64,000 nt of DNA from positions 62,001-126,000 of the forward strand of contig NZ_JAMZMI010000004.1 in the NCBI RefSeq assembly GCF_024714475.1, read 5' to 3'. The notes under the pieces are model-generated. The model had not been told where the DNA came from. It was given only the letters and a program-made list of their open reading frames with translations, and made no database searches. The position numbers and the translations under genes were made by a program. The stretch's first letter is position 1. Each line of letters begins with the position of its first letter. Of this stretch, positions 27,903-37,409 are shown piece by piece. The DNA is from Marinoscillum sp. MHG1-6 (GTDB lineage: Bacteria; Bacteroidota; Bacteroidia; Cytophagales; Cyclobacteriaceae).

Positions 27903-28340
27903 ATGAAGAAAGCAGAAATACATACCAATAAGGGTGTTATGAAACTGGAGTTTTACGAAAAGGATGCCCCTGGAACGGTGGAAAACTTTGTGAAACTTGC
28001 AAAAGATGGATTTTATGATGGACTTACCTTCCATCGTGTGATCCCTGATTTTATGATTCAGGGTGGATGTCCAAATGGTATCGGTAACGGAGGCCCGGGC
28101 TATCACATCCAGTGTGAATTAGATGGGGACAATCAATACCATGATCGAGGTGTGATCTCAATGGCCCACGCAGGGCGTGATACCGGAGGATCTCAATTCT
28201 TCATCTGCCACAATAGAGAAAACACGCAGCATCTGGATAGAAATCATACAGTTTTCGGAAAAGTGTATGAAGGTCTGGACGTGATCGATGATATCCGAAA
28301 AGGTGATATCATGGAGAAAGTTGTGATCATCGAAGAGTAA
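27903..28340 (+). CDS. peptidyl-prolyl cis-trans isomerase, cyclophilin type
   Basis: 145 residues, short cytosolic cyclophilin without signal peptide. The conserved blocks are present: [20 protein letters not shown] (about 21-40), [11 protein letters not shown] (41-51), [18 protein letters not shown] (about 83-100) and [12 protein letters not shown] (about 108-120). Catalyses proline isomerisation during protein folding. A gene for a DUF5615 protein begins four bases after its stop, suggesting co-transcription. Confidence 0.95.
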   Translation: MKKAEIHTNKGVMKLEFYEKDAPGTVENFVKLAKDGFYDGLTFHRVIPDFMIQGGCPNGIGNGGPGYHIQCELDGDNQYHDRGVISMAHAGRDTGGSQFFICHNRENTQHLDRNHTVFGKVYEGLDVIDDIRKGDIMEKVVIIEE

Positions 28341-28344
28341 TACC

Positions 28345-28695
28345 TTGTATTTGATAGATGAAAACCTACCTCCTGTTTTAGCTGAGCTATTCAGGAGATT
28401 TGGTTTGGATGCAAAACATATCAACGAATTTGATCATCAAAAGCCGATTAAAGATGATGGAATCAGAAGATATGTTTTGCGTTTCCCTGAGACTGTTGTT
28501 GTGACCAGAGATGATGATTTTGTTAAAAGCTACTTCAGTAGAAAAGTACCGGAAAAGGTGCTTTATGTTTACAACCTACAGGTAAAGCAAGAAATTCTCA
28601 CCGCATTTGAATCTCATCTCGAGGAAATAGCTCATCTGTATCCCGAAAAGGAACTGGTTGAGCTAAACCCCGATGGATTAAAGATTCATTCCTGA
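28345..28695 (+). CDS. DUF5615 PIN-like protein
   Basis: 116 residues. The opening YLIDENLPPVLAELFRRFGL and the later TRDDDFVKSYFS are the hallmarks of the DUF5615/Mut7-C-like PIN fold, with acidic residues (Asp5, Glu6 and the DDD run) in the metal-binding positions. Family members are often toxins partnered by a DUF433 antitoxin. No DUF433 gene is beside it here; instead it follows a cyclophilin by four bases. The start must be TTG (28345, or 28351), as no ATG precedes the conserved region. Whether it is an active nuclease is unknown. Confidence 0.8.
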   Translation: MYLIDENLPPVLAELFRRFGLDAKHINEFDHQKPIKDDGIRRYVLRFPETVVVTRDDDFVKSYFSRKVPEKVLYVYNLQVKQEILTAFESHLEEIAHLYPEKELVELNPDGLKIHS

Positions 28696-30231
28696 TTATC
28701 TTCTCCTTCTGGACAAGTGTCGCTTGCTCTTTTTGCTTTTATCGCCACCACCTGAGTTGGAAGAGTCTGTATTTTTTGGTGCTCCCCCTTTACTTCCATG
28801 AGATTTTTTCTTGGATTTAAAGGAACCACCATGACTGCCGTGTCCACCGTGTCTTGATCTTCTACGAGATTTACCTCTTTTACCGTCCTGGTACTGATCG
28901 TCCTGAGGGTAATGAGATGGCTCTACGATTTCAACCTGCTTGAGATTCATTTTCTCGATTTCCATCGCCACCAGTTTTTCTACCAACTCCTGCTTACTCA
29001 TGGTAGCCAGCTGACTTACTACCTCGTCCATAATGTCTTGGCTTACATCCGCTTTAGCAGCCTTGATGTCCTCTACCCAATTCGCTACACGCTGCATGGA
29101 TACGTCATTCAAAGTAGGTACTTGCTCTTTAGAAATACCCACTTTTAATGTTTTACTCAGATGGTCGATTTTCCGTAGATCTCCCCTTGTAGCCAATGCT
29201 AAAGAAACCCCTTTGTTACCTCCACGAGCTGTTCTTCCACTTCTGTGAGTATAGTACTCAGCATCGTCCGGAAGTGAATGATGGATTACATGAGAAAGGT
29301 TCTTTACATCAATCCCTCTGGCAGCCACATCCGTTGCTGTTAAAAGTCTGATTTGATGTGTTTTAAACTTTTGCATCACACGATCCCTTTGATTTTGGTT
29401 CATGTCGCCGTGCAAAGCTTCTACCAGATATCCCCTACCCGATAGTTCATCCGCCAATTTCTGAGTTTCAATCTTCGTCCGGCAAAAGATGATTCCGGTC
29501 ATGACTTGCTCACTATCCAGAATCCTCATCAGGGCTTCGGTCTTATCATCCCTGTTCACCAAATAGTAGTGATGAGAGATATCCTGGTTAACGATGTTCT
29601 TAGGTTGGATTTTGACCTCCACCGGATCAACCATATAATTATGGATGATATCGCGTATTTCTTTCGGCATTGTGGCACTAAAAAGCCACGTATTAGAATC
29701 TTCAGGAGTATACTTCAGGATGGTGTCAATATCATCCTTAAAGCCCATATTAAGCATTTCATCTGCCTCATCCAAAATGAGCGTTTGAATGCCGCTAAGG
29801 TCAATCACCTTTCGCTTCATAAGGTCCATCAACCGACCCGGTGTAGCAATGATGATTTGAGGAGATTTATCTTTTATTGAATGAATTTGCTTCATTATTG
29901 GAGCACCACCATACACCGTGTCCAACTTCAAGCCTTTAACATACTTGCCAAAAGCGTCCAACTGAAGACCTATTTGCTGTACTAGCTCTCTTGTAGGAGC
30001 AAGTATTAGCGCCTGAGTATATTTTGCCCCTGTATCAATATTATCTAATAGAGGAAGTCCAAAGGCAGCCGTTTTCCCAGTCCCGGTCTGCGCCATGCCA
30101 ATAAAATCTCTTGTTTGTCCTACCAGAAATGGAATAGCCTGCTGTTGTATTTCGGAGGGTTCGTCAAATCCGATCTCAGTCAGGACTTTGAGGATGGGCT
30201 CTGAAAGCCCTAGTTTTGAAAATTTTGTCAA
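28696..30231 (-). CDS. DEAD-box ATP-dependent RNA helicase
   Basis: 511 residues. Q motif FDEPSEIQQQAIP (about 19-31), motif I AQTGTGKTAAFG (about 46-57), DEAD at about 151-154, SATMP (about 185) and HRSGRTARGG (about 327-336). After the helicase core there is a DbpA-like segment and a long basic Gly/Ser/Lys-rich tail (GGHGSHGGSFKSKKKSHGS ... HLSRRRR), likely disordered and RNA-binding. Typical of Bacteroidota DeaD/RhlE homologues that help ribosome assembly or cold adaptation; the exact substrate is not readable. The start is TTG at 30231, 22 bases after an exact minus-strand -7 box. Confidence 0.94.
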   Translation of the reverse strand: MTKFSKLGLSEPILKVLTEIGFDEPSEIQQQAIPFLVGQTRDFIGMAQTGTGKTAAFGLPLLDNIDTGAKYTQALILAPTRELVQQIGLQLDAFGKYVKGLKLDTVYGGAPIMKQIHSIKDKSPQIIIATPGRLMDLMKRKVIDLSGIQTLILDEADEMLNMGFKDDIDTILKYTPEDSNTWLFSATMPKEIRDIIHNYMVDPVEVKIQPKNIVNQDISHHYYLVNRDDKTEALMRILDSEQVMTGIIFCRTKIETQKLADELSGRGYLVEALHGDMNQNQRDRVMQKFKTHQIRLLTATDVAARGIDVKNLSHVIHHSLPDDAEYYTHRSGRTARGGNKGVSLALATRGDLRKIDHLSKTLKVGISKEQVPTLNDVSMQRVANWVEDIKAAKADVSQDIMDEVVSQLATMSKQELVEKLVAMEIEKMNLKQVEIVEPSHYPQDDQYQDGKRGKSRRRSRHGGHGSHGGSFKSKKKSHGSKGGAPKNTDSSNSGGGDKSKKSKRHLSRRRR

Positions 30232-30253
30232 TGAATTCTTATTATATCAACTG

Positions 30254-30261
30254 CAAAGTTA
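30254..30261 (-). promoter_or_regulatory. -7 box TAACTTTG of the DEAD-box helicase gene
   Basis: Exact TAnnTTTG on the minus strand, 22 bases before the TTG start at 30231. Confidence 0.55.
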
Positions 30262-30380
30262 GAGTAATAAATGACCGTGATAGGGAAATTTTCGTTTTAT
30301 TTCATGGTTAAGGTGCTTACACAGATATCGATTGATTTTGGTATTTTTATCCCGACCCAAACAACATTACACCCCTAAAG

Positions 30381-31658
30381 ATGGAGAGATACGCTGCCGT
30401 CCTTAATTATGCCATTCCCTTTTTCATGTCCTTGCTCGTGATTGAGAGGCTTGTCGCTCACTTTAAAGGGGTCAACGTCATCCACAGTTTGGATACTTTG
30501 TCAAGTCTGAGTTCAGGCGTTACAAATGTGATTAAGGACGTTCTCGGACTCACTTTCATCATTATATCCTATAAATGGTTTCTTGATCATCTCGCGATCA
30601 TTCAGTTAGAAAGCACCTGGCTTATATACACACTGGCTTTCATAGGGCTTGATTTTGCGGGTTATTGGAATCACAGACTACAGCATAAGGTTAATTATTT
30701 CTGGAATGTTCATATCATTCATCACAGCAGCGAGGAATTCAATTTAGCTTGTGCTCTACGACAACCGATTTCATCTATTTTCTCAACAATTACCTTCTTT
30801 TTGATCCCTACAGCTCTTTTGGGAGTCCCCCACGAGGTTGTTGCCATTGTGGCTCCATTACATCTGTTTGCTCAATATTGGTACCATACAAGGCTCATTG
30901 GAAAATTGGGGTTTCTGGAAAAAATCATTGTCACCCCTTCACATCACCGCGTGCATCACGCGATTAATAAGGAGTATCTGGATAAAAACCTGAGCCAGAT
31001 TTTTATCATCTGGGATAAGTTGTTTGGAACATTTCAGGAAGAGCTTGATAATGTGCCTCCTGTATATGGAGTTAAGCGACCGGTTAGAACATGGAATCCG
31101 GTTATTATCAACTTTGTTCACCTTTGGCAACTCGTAAAAGATGCGTGGTATACACGATCCTTTTGGGACAAATTAAGAATCTGGTTTATGCCTACAGGAT
31201 GGCGACCCAGAGATGTAAAATTTGAACGGCCCATTCAACTTATTGAAGATGTATATGGCTATGAAAAATATCATCCACGACTTTCTAATCGAGCTCATAT
31301 CTGGTTATGGATTCAATTTGTGATGGTCTTTGTAATGATGATGCATCTGTTTGGCAACATCTCACAACTATCTTTTTATCAATCTGTTATCTATGGCGTA
31401 TTCATTTGTATGGCTATCTTTTCTTATGCCACCTTGATGGATAAAAATGGATATGCATGGGTCTCCCAATTAATTGTGGCAGCTATTGCTATGGGACTTG
31501 TACTTTATCAGAAAGATTGGTTTTTGCTTAATAGCCTAATGAAAAATGGTCACCTTCTTGTCATTATCTATTTCTGGTTATCGGCCATTATTACGACTTA
31601 TTTTGTCTTCAATGAGGTAGAAAAAAACAACCCATCAACAGTCAAAGTCGCTCAATAA
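30381..31658 (+). CDS. sterol desaturase/fatty acid hydroxylase family membrane protein
   Basis: 425 residues. The diiron histidine motifs are present: HRLQH (about 97-101), HIIHHSS (about 111-117) and PSHHRVHHAIN (about 190-200). Membrane helices lie at about 8-24, 50-68, 78-95 and 130-160, and four more at the C-terminus (about 308-412), which form a second membrane domain found in alkylglycerol-monooxygenase-like members. The enzyme hydroxylates or desaturates a lipid in the inner membrane; the substrate is unknown. The Rieske gene downstream is convergent. Confidence 0.88.
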   Translation: MERYAAVLNYAIPFFMSLLVIERLVAHFKGVNVIHSLDTLSSLSSGVTNVIKDVLGLTFIIISYKWFLDHLAIIQLESTWLIYTLAFIGLDFAGYWNHRLQHKVNYFWNVHIIHHSSEEFNLACALRQPISSIFSTITFFLIPTALLGVPHEVVAIVAPLHLFAQYWYHTRLIGKLGFLEKIIVTPSHHRVHHAINKEYLDKNLSQIFIIWDKLFGTFQEELDNVPPVYGVKRPVRTWNPVIINFVHLWQLVKDAWYTRSFWDKLRIWFMPTGWRPRDVKFERPIQLIEDVYGYEKYHPRLSNRAHIWLWIQFVMVFVMMMHLFGNISQLSFYQSVIYGVFICMAIFSYATLMDKNGYAWVSQLIVAAIAMGLVLYQKDWFLLNSLMKNGHLLVIIYFWLSAIITTYFVFNEVEKNNPSTVKVAQ

Positions 31659-31707
31659 CCTATTGCAGATTAAACATTGGAAATCAGAAATTGATGTATC
31701 TCTATTG

Positions 31708-32124
31708 CTAGGCAACCACAACGATATCTCCATTGATGGTAACCGATTTACGGATTAATGACTGCTTCGCAGGACCCTGCACCACGTTGCCATTCTGATC
31801 GAATGTGGAGCCATGACAACCGCAAACGGCATTTTCTCCAAAAGTCCATGCGCTGGAACAACCGAGGTGAGTACAAACACTTGAAAACGCCATTATGGTA
31901 CCCTCTGCATTTACCAGAAGCAATGACTCGGACTTGACAAGTATCCACTCTCCTTCAGTATTTAATGAGTTGTAGGGGTGATTATTTAGATCAAATTGAA
32001 AGTCGCTACTGGTGTCTCCTCCTGGTTCCGGGAGTTTCTCACTGGAACAATTACTGATTGTAAATCCTAAAGAGGCCAATATTGCAGTAGCACCGGCGGA
32101 CCTTATAAATTCTCTTTTATCCAT
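31708..32124 (-). CDS. Rieske [2Fe-2S] lipoprotein
   Basis: 138 residues. The two Rieske boxes are CTHLGC (about 84-89) and CGCHGSTF (about 101-108); each supplies one Cys and one His to the cluster. The N-terminus (MDKREFIRSAGATAILASLG, then FTISNC) combines a short charged start, a hydrophobic segment and a cysteine at 26 that may be lipidated. The start resembles Tat-type signals but lacks a twin arginine (KREF). Probably an envelope electron carrier. It faces the hydroxylase gene convergently, 49 bases away; a functional link is only a guess. Confidence 0.88.
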   Translation of the reverse strand: MDKREFIRSAGATAILASLGFTISNCSSEKLPEPGGDTSSDFQFDLNNHPYNSLNTEGEWILVKSESLLLVNAEGTIMAFSSVCTHLGCSSAWTFGENAVCGCHGSTFDQNGNVVQGPAKQSLIRKSVTINGDIVVVA

Positions 32125-32228
32125 TTTGAGCTTATTTATTAAGATACGAGTGCCGGCACCATTTTAGATTTATGAATTAAAATAACATTCTTTTAATACT
32201 CCTAAACTCTTTTTCATTTTAAAGAGAC

Positions 32229-32236
32229 TAACTTTG
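32229..32236 (+). promoter_or_regulatory. -7 box TAACTTTG of typA
   Basis: Exact TAnnTTTG followed by CG, 22 bases before the typA ATG at 32259. Confidence 0.55.
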
Positions 32237-32258
32237 CGCTCTTTTACAATACCATTCA

Positions 32259-34037
32259 ATGGCAGACATCAGAAATATTGCAATTATTGCACACGTTGAC
32301 CATGGTAAGACTACCCTGGTTGATAAGATCATTTATGCGGCTCAGGCAAATGACGCAAAGCGATCACAAGATAACAATGACCTCATCCTTGACAACAATG
32401 ATCTTGAGAAAGAACGTGGCATCACCATTCTTTCTAAAAACGTTTCTGTCAACTATAAAGGCACTAAGATCAACATTATTGATACTCCCGGTCACGCCGA
32501 TTTTGGTGGTGAAGTTGAACGAGTATTGAGTATGGCTGATGGCGTTTTACTTTTGGTAGATGCCTTTGAAGGTGCAATGCCACAAACTCGATTTGTTTTG
32601 GGTAAAGCATTGGGACTTGGATTGAAACCTATCGTAGTCGTAAATAAGGTGGACAAAGAAAACTGTCGTCCTGACGAGGTTCACGAAGAAGTTTTCGATT
32701 TGATGTTCAATTTGGAAGCTACTGAAGAACAATTAGATTTCCACACACTGTACGGTTCATCTAAGCAAGGTTGGATGAGTGAGGATTGGAATAAACCTAC
32801 AGATAATCTGGATGCGTTACTTGATACCATTCTGGAAGTAATTCCTGCTCCCCCACAAAATGAAGGTGTTTTGAGAATGAAAATCACTTCTCTGGACTTT
32901 TCTTCATTTACAGGTAGAATTGCTATTGGAAGAATTCACCAGGGCTCTATCAAAGTAGGCCAAAGTTTAGGTCTAACTAAAGCAGATGGAAAAATACAGC
33001 GGGTTAGGATCAAAGAACTTCATGTTTTTGAGGGCCTTGGAAAAAGAAGTGTAGACGAAGTGGGTTGTGGAGATATCTGTGCCGTGACTGGAATAGAAAG
33101 TTTTGATATTGGTGATACTATCACTGACTATGATAATCCAGAACCACTAGAAAGAGTTGGTGTAGATGAGCCAACTATGAACATGCTCTTCACTATTAAC
33201 AACTCTCCTTTTTTTGGTAAAGAAGGAAAATTTGTCACCTCAAGACATTTGAGAGACAGATTGATGAAAGAAATAGAAAAGAACCTGGCGCTAAAAGTGC
33301 AGGAAACCGATACAGAAGACAAATTCCTGGTTTATGGTAGAGGAGTACTTCACTTGTCAGTTTTGATTGAAACGATGAGAAGGGAAGGTTATGAGCTTCA
33401 AGTTGGACAACCACAGGTAATCTACAAGGAAATAGACGGCCAAAAGCATGAACCTATTGAGCATCTTGTAATTGATGTTCCTGAGAGCGTTTCCGGTAAA
33501 GCCATTGAGCTGGTTACCAAGAATAAAGGCGAATTGACTGTAATGGAGCCAAAAGGTGATGTGCAACATTTGGAGTTCAACATCCCAGCCAGAGGATTGA
33601 TCGGATTGAGAAACCAGGTGCTTACCGCAACAGCTGGTGAGGCCGTAATGACGCATAGATTCAACGGATATGAGCCGTATAAAGGTGAAATACCTGGAAG
33701 ATTGAACGGTTCATTAGTGTCTATGGAAACGGGTTCCGGAACTGCCTATGCAATAGACAAACTTCAGGATAGAGGTATTTTCTTCGTTGATCCAGGAGAA
33801 GAGTTGTATGTGGGGCAGGTAATCGGAGAGCATTCACGTTCTAACGACCTTGCAGTAAACGTTCAGAAAGGAAAGCAGCTCACCAACATGAGAAAGTCAG
33901 GAACCGATGCCGGCATGAAAATCGCACCTGCTAAGAAATTCTCTTTGGAGGAAGCGCTGGAATATATTAATGAGGATGAGTATGTGGAAGTAACTCCACT
34001 CTCACTCCGAATGAGAAAAATCAATTTTAAGGGATAA
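32259..34037 (+). CDS. typA: translational GTPase TypA/BipA
   Basis: 592 residues, normal for the family. G1 AHVDHGKTT (about 10-18), switch [11 protein letters not shown]3 [10 protein letters not shown] (about 74-83), G4 [12 protein letters not shown] (about 129-140), then domains II, III and V and the TypA-specific C-terminal domain ([20 protein letters not shown]). Ribosome-associated GTPase needed for growth under stress. ATG start with an exact -7 box 22 bases upstream, terminated by a clear hairpin at 34060-34095. Confidence 0.97.
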   Translation: MADIRNIAIIAHVDHGKTTLVDKIIYAAQANDAKRSQDNNDLILDNNDLEKERGITILSKNVSVNYKGTKINIIDTPGHADFGGEVERVLSMADGVLLLVDAFEGAMPQTRFVLGKALGLGLKPIVVVNKVDKENCRPDEVHEEVFDLMFNLEATEEQLDFHTLYGSSKQGWMSEDWNKPTDNLDALLDTILEVIPAPPQNEGVLRMKITSLDFSSFTGRIAIGRIHQGSIKVGQSLGLTKADGKIQRVRIKELHVFEGLGKRSVDEVGCGDICAVTGIESFDIGDTITDYDNPEPLERVGVDEPTMNMLFTINNSPFFGKEGKFVTSRHLRDRLMKEIEKNLALKVQETDTEDKFLVYGRGVLHLSVLIETMRREGYELQVGQPQVIYKEIDGQKHEPIEHLVIDVPESVSGKAIELVTKNKGELTVMEPKGDVQHLEFNIPARGLIGLRNQVLTATAGEAVMTHRFNGYEPYKGEIPGRLNGSLVSMETGSGTAYAIDKLQDRGIFFVDPGEELYVGQVIGEHSRSNDLAVNVQKGKQLTNMRKSGTDAGMKIAPAKKFSLEEALEYINEDEYVEVTPLSLRMRKINFKG

Positions 34038-34059
34038 TAATACTGATTTTTAAAATGTA

Positions 34060-34095
34060 AAAAGGCTGTGCTTATCAAAGTACAGCCTTTTTACT
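34060..34095. terminator. intrinsic terminator shared by typA and the DUF6495 gene
   Basis: AAAAGGCTGT (34060-34069) pairs with ACAGCCTTTT (34082-34091), with a 12-base loop and T or A runs on the outer sides. The stop codon of the minus-strand DUF6495 gene is part of the right arm. Confidence 0.85.
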
Positions 34096-34579
34096 TTGAT
34101 GCCATCGCCAAAGAGAGCGCCTTGAACAATCTGCCATCAGCTATTTCGCAACCATTATTGATCATCTGAAATAGCTCCTCCTGACGATCACTATTATAGG
34201 CCTTTTCAGTCGTGTAAACTTTAATGCCCTTTGGAGGCTTGGCCAGCGACTGAGATAGGAATTGATCATCACAGAAATCTGCTGACGGGTCAGCCGTCAT
34301 CATACCCACCAAAACCATCTTATCATCAAGACACTGGAAAGTCTTTACATCGTCTTTCGTACGGATTTCCAGGAATTTCACCTGACGAAGAACCCCTTCA
34401 AGAACCACATCACTGAAAAGGGTAATCATGTCCTCAGCCTTCGACTTGTCCTCTTCCTTGATTTTCACCCACTGATCTGCGGTTATTCCGTTCACAACCA
34501 GGAAATCGACAAATTCCTTTTCCAATTCCTGAAGTTCAGACTGCGTCAGGATTCTGTATTTGGGTTCAAGAGGACTCAT
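34091..34579 (-). CDS. DUF6495 family protein
   Basis: 162 residues, cytosolic. The opening YRILTQSELQELEKEFVDFL followed by VVNGITADQWVKIKEED and VFSD-like segment (LFSDVVLEGVLRQVKFLEIR) matches a short Bacteroidota-specific family (DUF6495) of unknown function. The start ATG shares one base with the TAA stop of the TolC gene (TAATG), so it is the last gene of the export operon, though its role in export is not evident. Confidence 0.8.
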   Translation of the reverse strand: MSPLEPKYRILTQSELQELEKEFVDFLVVNGITADQWVKIKEEDKSKAEDMITLFSDVVLEGVLRQVKFLEIRTKDDVKTFQCLDDKMVLVGMMTADPSADFCDDQFLSQSLAKPPKGIKVYTTEKAYNSDRQEELFQMINNGCEIADGRLFKALSLAMASK

Positions 34580-36051
34580 TAGTCATTTTCTGTATAGAGT
34601 AGTTCATCATTGAGAAAATCATACAGTGTTAACCTTCTCAATTCAAAATAGGAATTCCAAAATTGGCGCAGCGCATTCAGATATCCTCTTTTTGCTTCAT
34701 CTTTTTGTCCCTGGGCCAGGGTAAGATCAGTTACTGTGGCTTTTCCACCGAGATATCTGTTTTGAGTGACATCATAACGTTCCTGAGCCACCTCATCTGT
34801 CCTTCTCGATATTTCGACATTTGCTCTATAGACTTCAAAACGTCCTACAAGAGATATAATCTCCTGCTCAAAATTTTGTATTTCCTGGTCTAATGTATAC
34901 TCAGTTAATTGCTGATTCGCTTTAGCTGTTTCTATTCGAGACTTGCTTCTTCCCCAGTCCAGAATCGGCATTCTCAATGAAACATTTACCACTTGTTCCC
35001 CATTAGGGTCGACATAGGCTTCAGGTAAATTGTTAGCTGCCTGATTATATCCAAAAGATGCATTTAAATTGGTTTCAAATCGTTGAGACTGAGCTCTGGA
35101 AACATCTCTTTGAGCCTCTATTCTCCTTCTTTCGTATTGCAGGAAATCTGATCTGTTGGCACGGGCAAACTCAAGGGCCTTTTCTAAAGGAATATCAAAT
35201 TCGGGAAGTTCACCCGGAGCGATTAACTCCATTTTGAGTTCTGACCCTTCCGTTATTCCAATGTAACTTCTTAGTTGCAACCTTGCTATCTGCAAATCCA
35301 GGTTGGCCTGAATTACGGCCCGTTCAGAACTTAATTTTTGCAGTTCAAATTGGAGCAAGTCATCTTTAGTCACTGTACCTATATTGAACCGACCTTTCTG
35401 AATTCTATAATTTGAATCATTGATAGCCTGATTAAAAGTGGCAATTTGAAGACTGATTTGGGCATCAAGGTAATTGAAATAGTGGGTGGTAGCCTCTTGT
35501 GAAACACGCTCCATATCCTCTACAAATGACCTCTTGGACTCTTCATACTTGAGGGGTTCTATTCTCTTATTCCACTTTAGCTCATTGAACCCAAAAATGG
35601 GTTGCTCCAGCCTAACGTTAATGAGTGTAGTCCGGTATTGATCCTCAAACCCATCACCTATCAGGTTTCCAAATTGATTCAAAGAGCTATTGACACTTAT
35701 CGATCCTCCGGTCAAAGCGATATCCTGCTTTAGTCCCAAATTGAGTGTAGAAGAAACCTGTTGTATGTCCGTATAATTGGTTGTACCGTCATTTTGTTCA
35801 ATCCCTTTATAAAGGCGGGAATAGCCTGGTAGGTTGCCATTCAGATTCAACGAAGGATTATAGTTAGCCCGGTAGGTCCTGTATTGCCAATATCTATTTT
35901 CTTTTCTTGTGACAGCTGATTTAGCTGCGGTAGAATTTTCTTTGGCCAAATCAATAACATCCAGCAATGTAAGCTGATGCTCCTGTGCAATAAGGTTAAA
36001 TGATATTAAGGCTAGTAATGCGACTGTGAGCAGTGAATACTTATTATTCAT
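34579..36051 (-). CDS. TolC-family outer membrane efflux protein
   Basis: 490 residues. Signal peptide at about 1-22 (LLTVALLALISFNLIAQE). Two TolC repeats of coiled-coil and strand follow: the first contains SLNLNGNLPGYSRLYKGIEQ and LRLEQPIFGFNEL, the second SLRMPILDWGRSKSRIETAK and the conserved RYLGGKATVTDLTLAQ. Forms a trimeric channel across the outer membrane and periplasm. It overlaps the permease gene by eight bases and follows the adaptor gene, so the three make up a tripartite exporter. Confidence 0.93.
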   Translation of the reverse strand: MNNKYSLLTVALLALISFNLIAQEHQLTLLDVIDLAKENSTAAKSAVTRKENRYWQYRTYRANYNPSLNLNGNLPGYSRLYKGIEQNDGTTNYTDIQQVSSTLNLGLKQDIALTGGSISVNSSLNQFGNLIGDGFEDQYRTTLINVRLEQPIFGFNELKWNKRIEPLKYEESKRSFVEDMERVSQEATTHYFNYLDAQISLQIATFNQAINDSNYRIQKGRFNIGTVTKDDLLQFELQKLSSERAVIQANLDLQIARLQLRSYIGITEGSELKMELIAPGELPEFDIPLEKALEFARANRSDFLQYERRRIEAQRDVSRAQSQRFETNLNASFGYNQAANNLPEAYVDPNGEQVVNVSLRMPILDWGRSKSRIETAKANQQLTEYTLDQEIQNFEQEIISLVGRFEVYRANVEISRRTDEVAQERYDVTQNRYLGGKATVTDLTLAQGQKDEAKRGYLNALRQFWNSYFELRRLTLYDFLNDELLYTEND

Positions 36052-37396
36052 ATCTTAATGATTGAATGGGGTCTTGAGAGGCTGCACGCCTGGCCGGGGT
36101 AATACCAAATACTAACCCAACGGCCGCTGAAACACCAAAGGAGAGAATTATAGAACTGAGGGTGATTATTGTAGGTATATCTGCCAGTAAGCTGATAAGA
36201 ACAGCGATCAATATTCCAAAGACGACACCAATCAAGCCTCCCGTGACACTTATCATCATAGATTCAAAAAGAAATTGATTAATGATGTCGGTTTTCTTGG
36301 CTCCAAGTGACATTCGCAGGCCGATTTCTTTGATTCTTTCCAGCACCGATGCCAACATAATATTCATGATTCCGATACCTCCTACCAGTAGGGAAATTCC
36401 CGCAATTGCACCCAAGACGTAATTGAAAATGTCGTTCGTCCGCTGTTGTTGTTTAAGTAGCAATTCTGGGATTTCTATTTCAAAATCCACCACGTCATAA
36501 TGCTTTCTTTTTAGCATTCTGGAGATGACATCGGCAGTAGCTTGAAGCATTTCAGTTTGATCTACCTGTATCACCAACCTGTCCAGTTGGTGGTAATTGG
36601 TGGGTTGACCACTCTCCTCTTCATTTCCATTACCATTTTCATTACTCCCTCTATTCGCCATTTCAATCATGCTCCGAGTCAATAATGAGCGATTTTTAAA
36701 CCTGATCAACATCGTCTTGAGTGGTACATACACATCCATATTATAGTCCCGAATTCCGAGGTTATCTATAGACGCTGTACTTATGAGTCGTTCTTCTAAT
36801 ATTCCAATGACCAACAACCAATTATTTCCACATTTAAGGTATTTACCCATTGGATCCTGAGTGGGAAAAAACTTTGTCTTGATGGATTTACCTATGACAC
36901 ATACTGCCTCACCACTCTCAAGCTGGGTTTCAGAAAACATCTGACCCTCCGCCAATTTGAAATTGAAAATATCAAAATAAGGGGGCTCCACTCCTACAAT
37001 TTTTGCAGAACGCCTTATCCCATTGTTGATAATATGACTTTCAACTAATATCTCTGGACTGACTTGAGTAATTCCAGGGATAACTGCCTTGATACCTTCT
37101 GTATCCTGTTGCGTTAAACCTGTGGAGAATTGGGATTTTTCATTCTTTTCAGTTGATCCCTCTCCCGCTAATTTCTCCTCAGTCTGTTCAACAATAGGTT
37201 TGATGACAATATTATTCACTCCAACAAGTTTGATCTGCTCCAGGATTTCCTGCTGAGCACCATTACCAATGGCCAGCATTGATATGACCGCAGCAACACC
37301 AAAAATAATCCCCAGTGCTGTGAGTACAGATCTAAGTTTGTTTGCCAGCACCGCTTCAAAAGCGATGCTCAAATTCATAAGTAATGTCTTATTCAT
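36044..37396 (-). CDS. MacB-like ABC transporter permease (no ATPase domain)
   Basis: 450 residues. A first membrane helix at about 20-45 (LRSVLTALGIIFGVAAVISML) is followed by a large periplasmic MacB-PCD domain (about 50-310) and a FtsX-type block of three helices at the end (IAGISLLVGGIGIMNIMLAS, ERIKEIGLRMSLGA, VFGITPARRAASQDPIQSLR). No nucleotide-binding domain is in the chain, and none is encoded in the operon. A FtsX/MacB permease works with a LolD/MacB-type ATPase, which must come from elsewhere. The substrate is unknown. Confidence 0.92.
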   Translation of the reverse strand: MNKTLLMNLSIAFEAVLANKLRSVLTALGIIFGVAAVISMLAIGNGAQQEILEQIKLVGVNNIVIKPIVEQTEEKLAGEGSTEKNEKSQFSTGLTQQDTEGIKAVIPGITQVSPEILVESHIINNGIRRSAKIVGVEPPYFDIFNFKLAEGQMFSETQLESGEAVCVIGKSIKTKFFPTQDPMGKYLKCGNNWLLVIGILEERLISTASIDNLGIRDYNMDVYVPLKTMLIRFKNRSLLTRSMIEMANRGSNENGNGNEEESGQPTNYHQLDRLVIQVDQTEMLQATADVISRMLKRKHYDVVDFEIEIPELLLKQQQRTNDIFNYVLGAIAGISLLVGGIGIMNIMLASVLERIKEIGLRMSLGAKKTDIINQFLFESMMISVTGGLIGVVFGILIAVLISLLADIPTIITLSSIILSFGVSAAVGLVFGITPARRAASQDPIQSLRYE

Positions 37397-37409
37397 CTTA
37401 TGAATTTTT

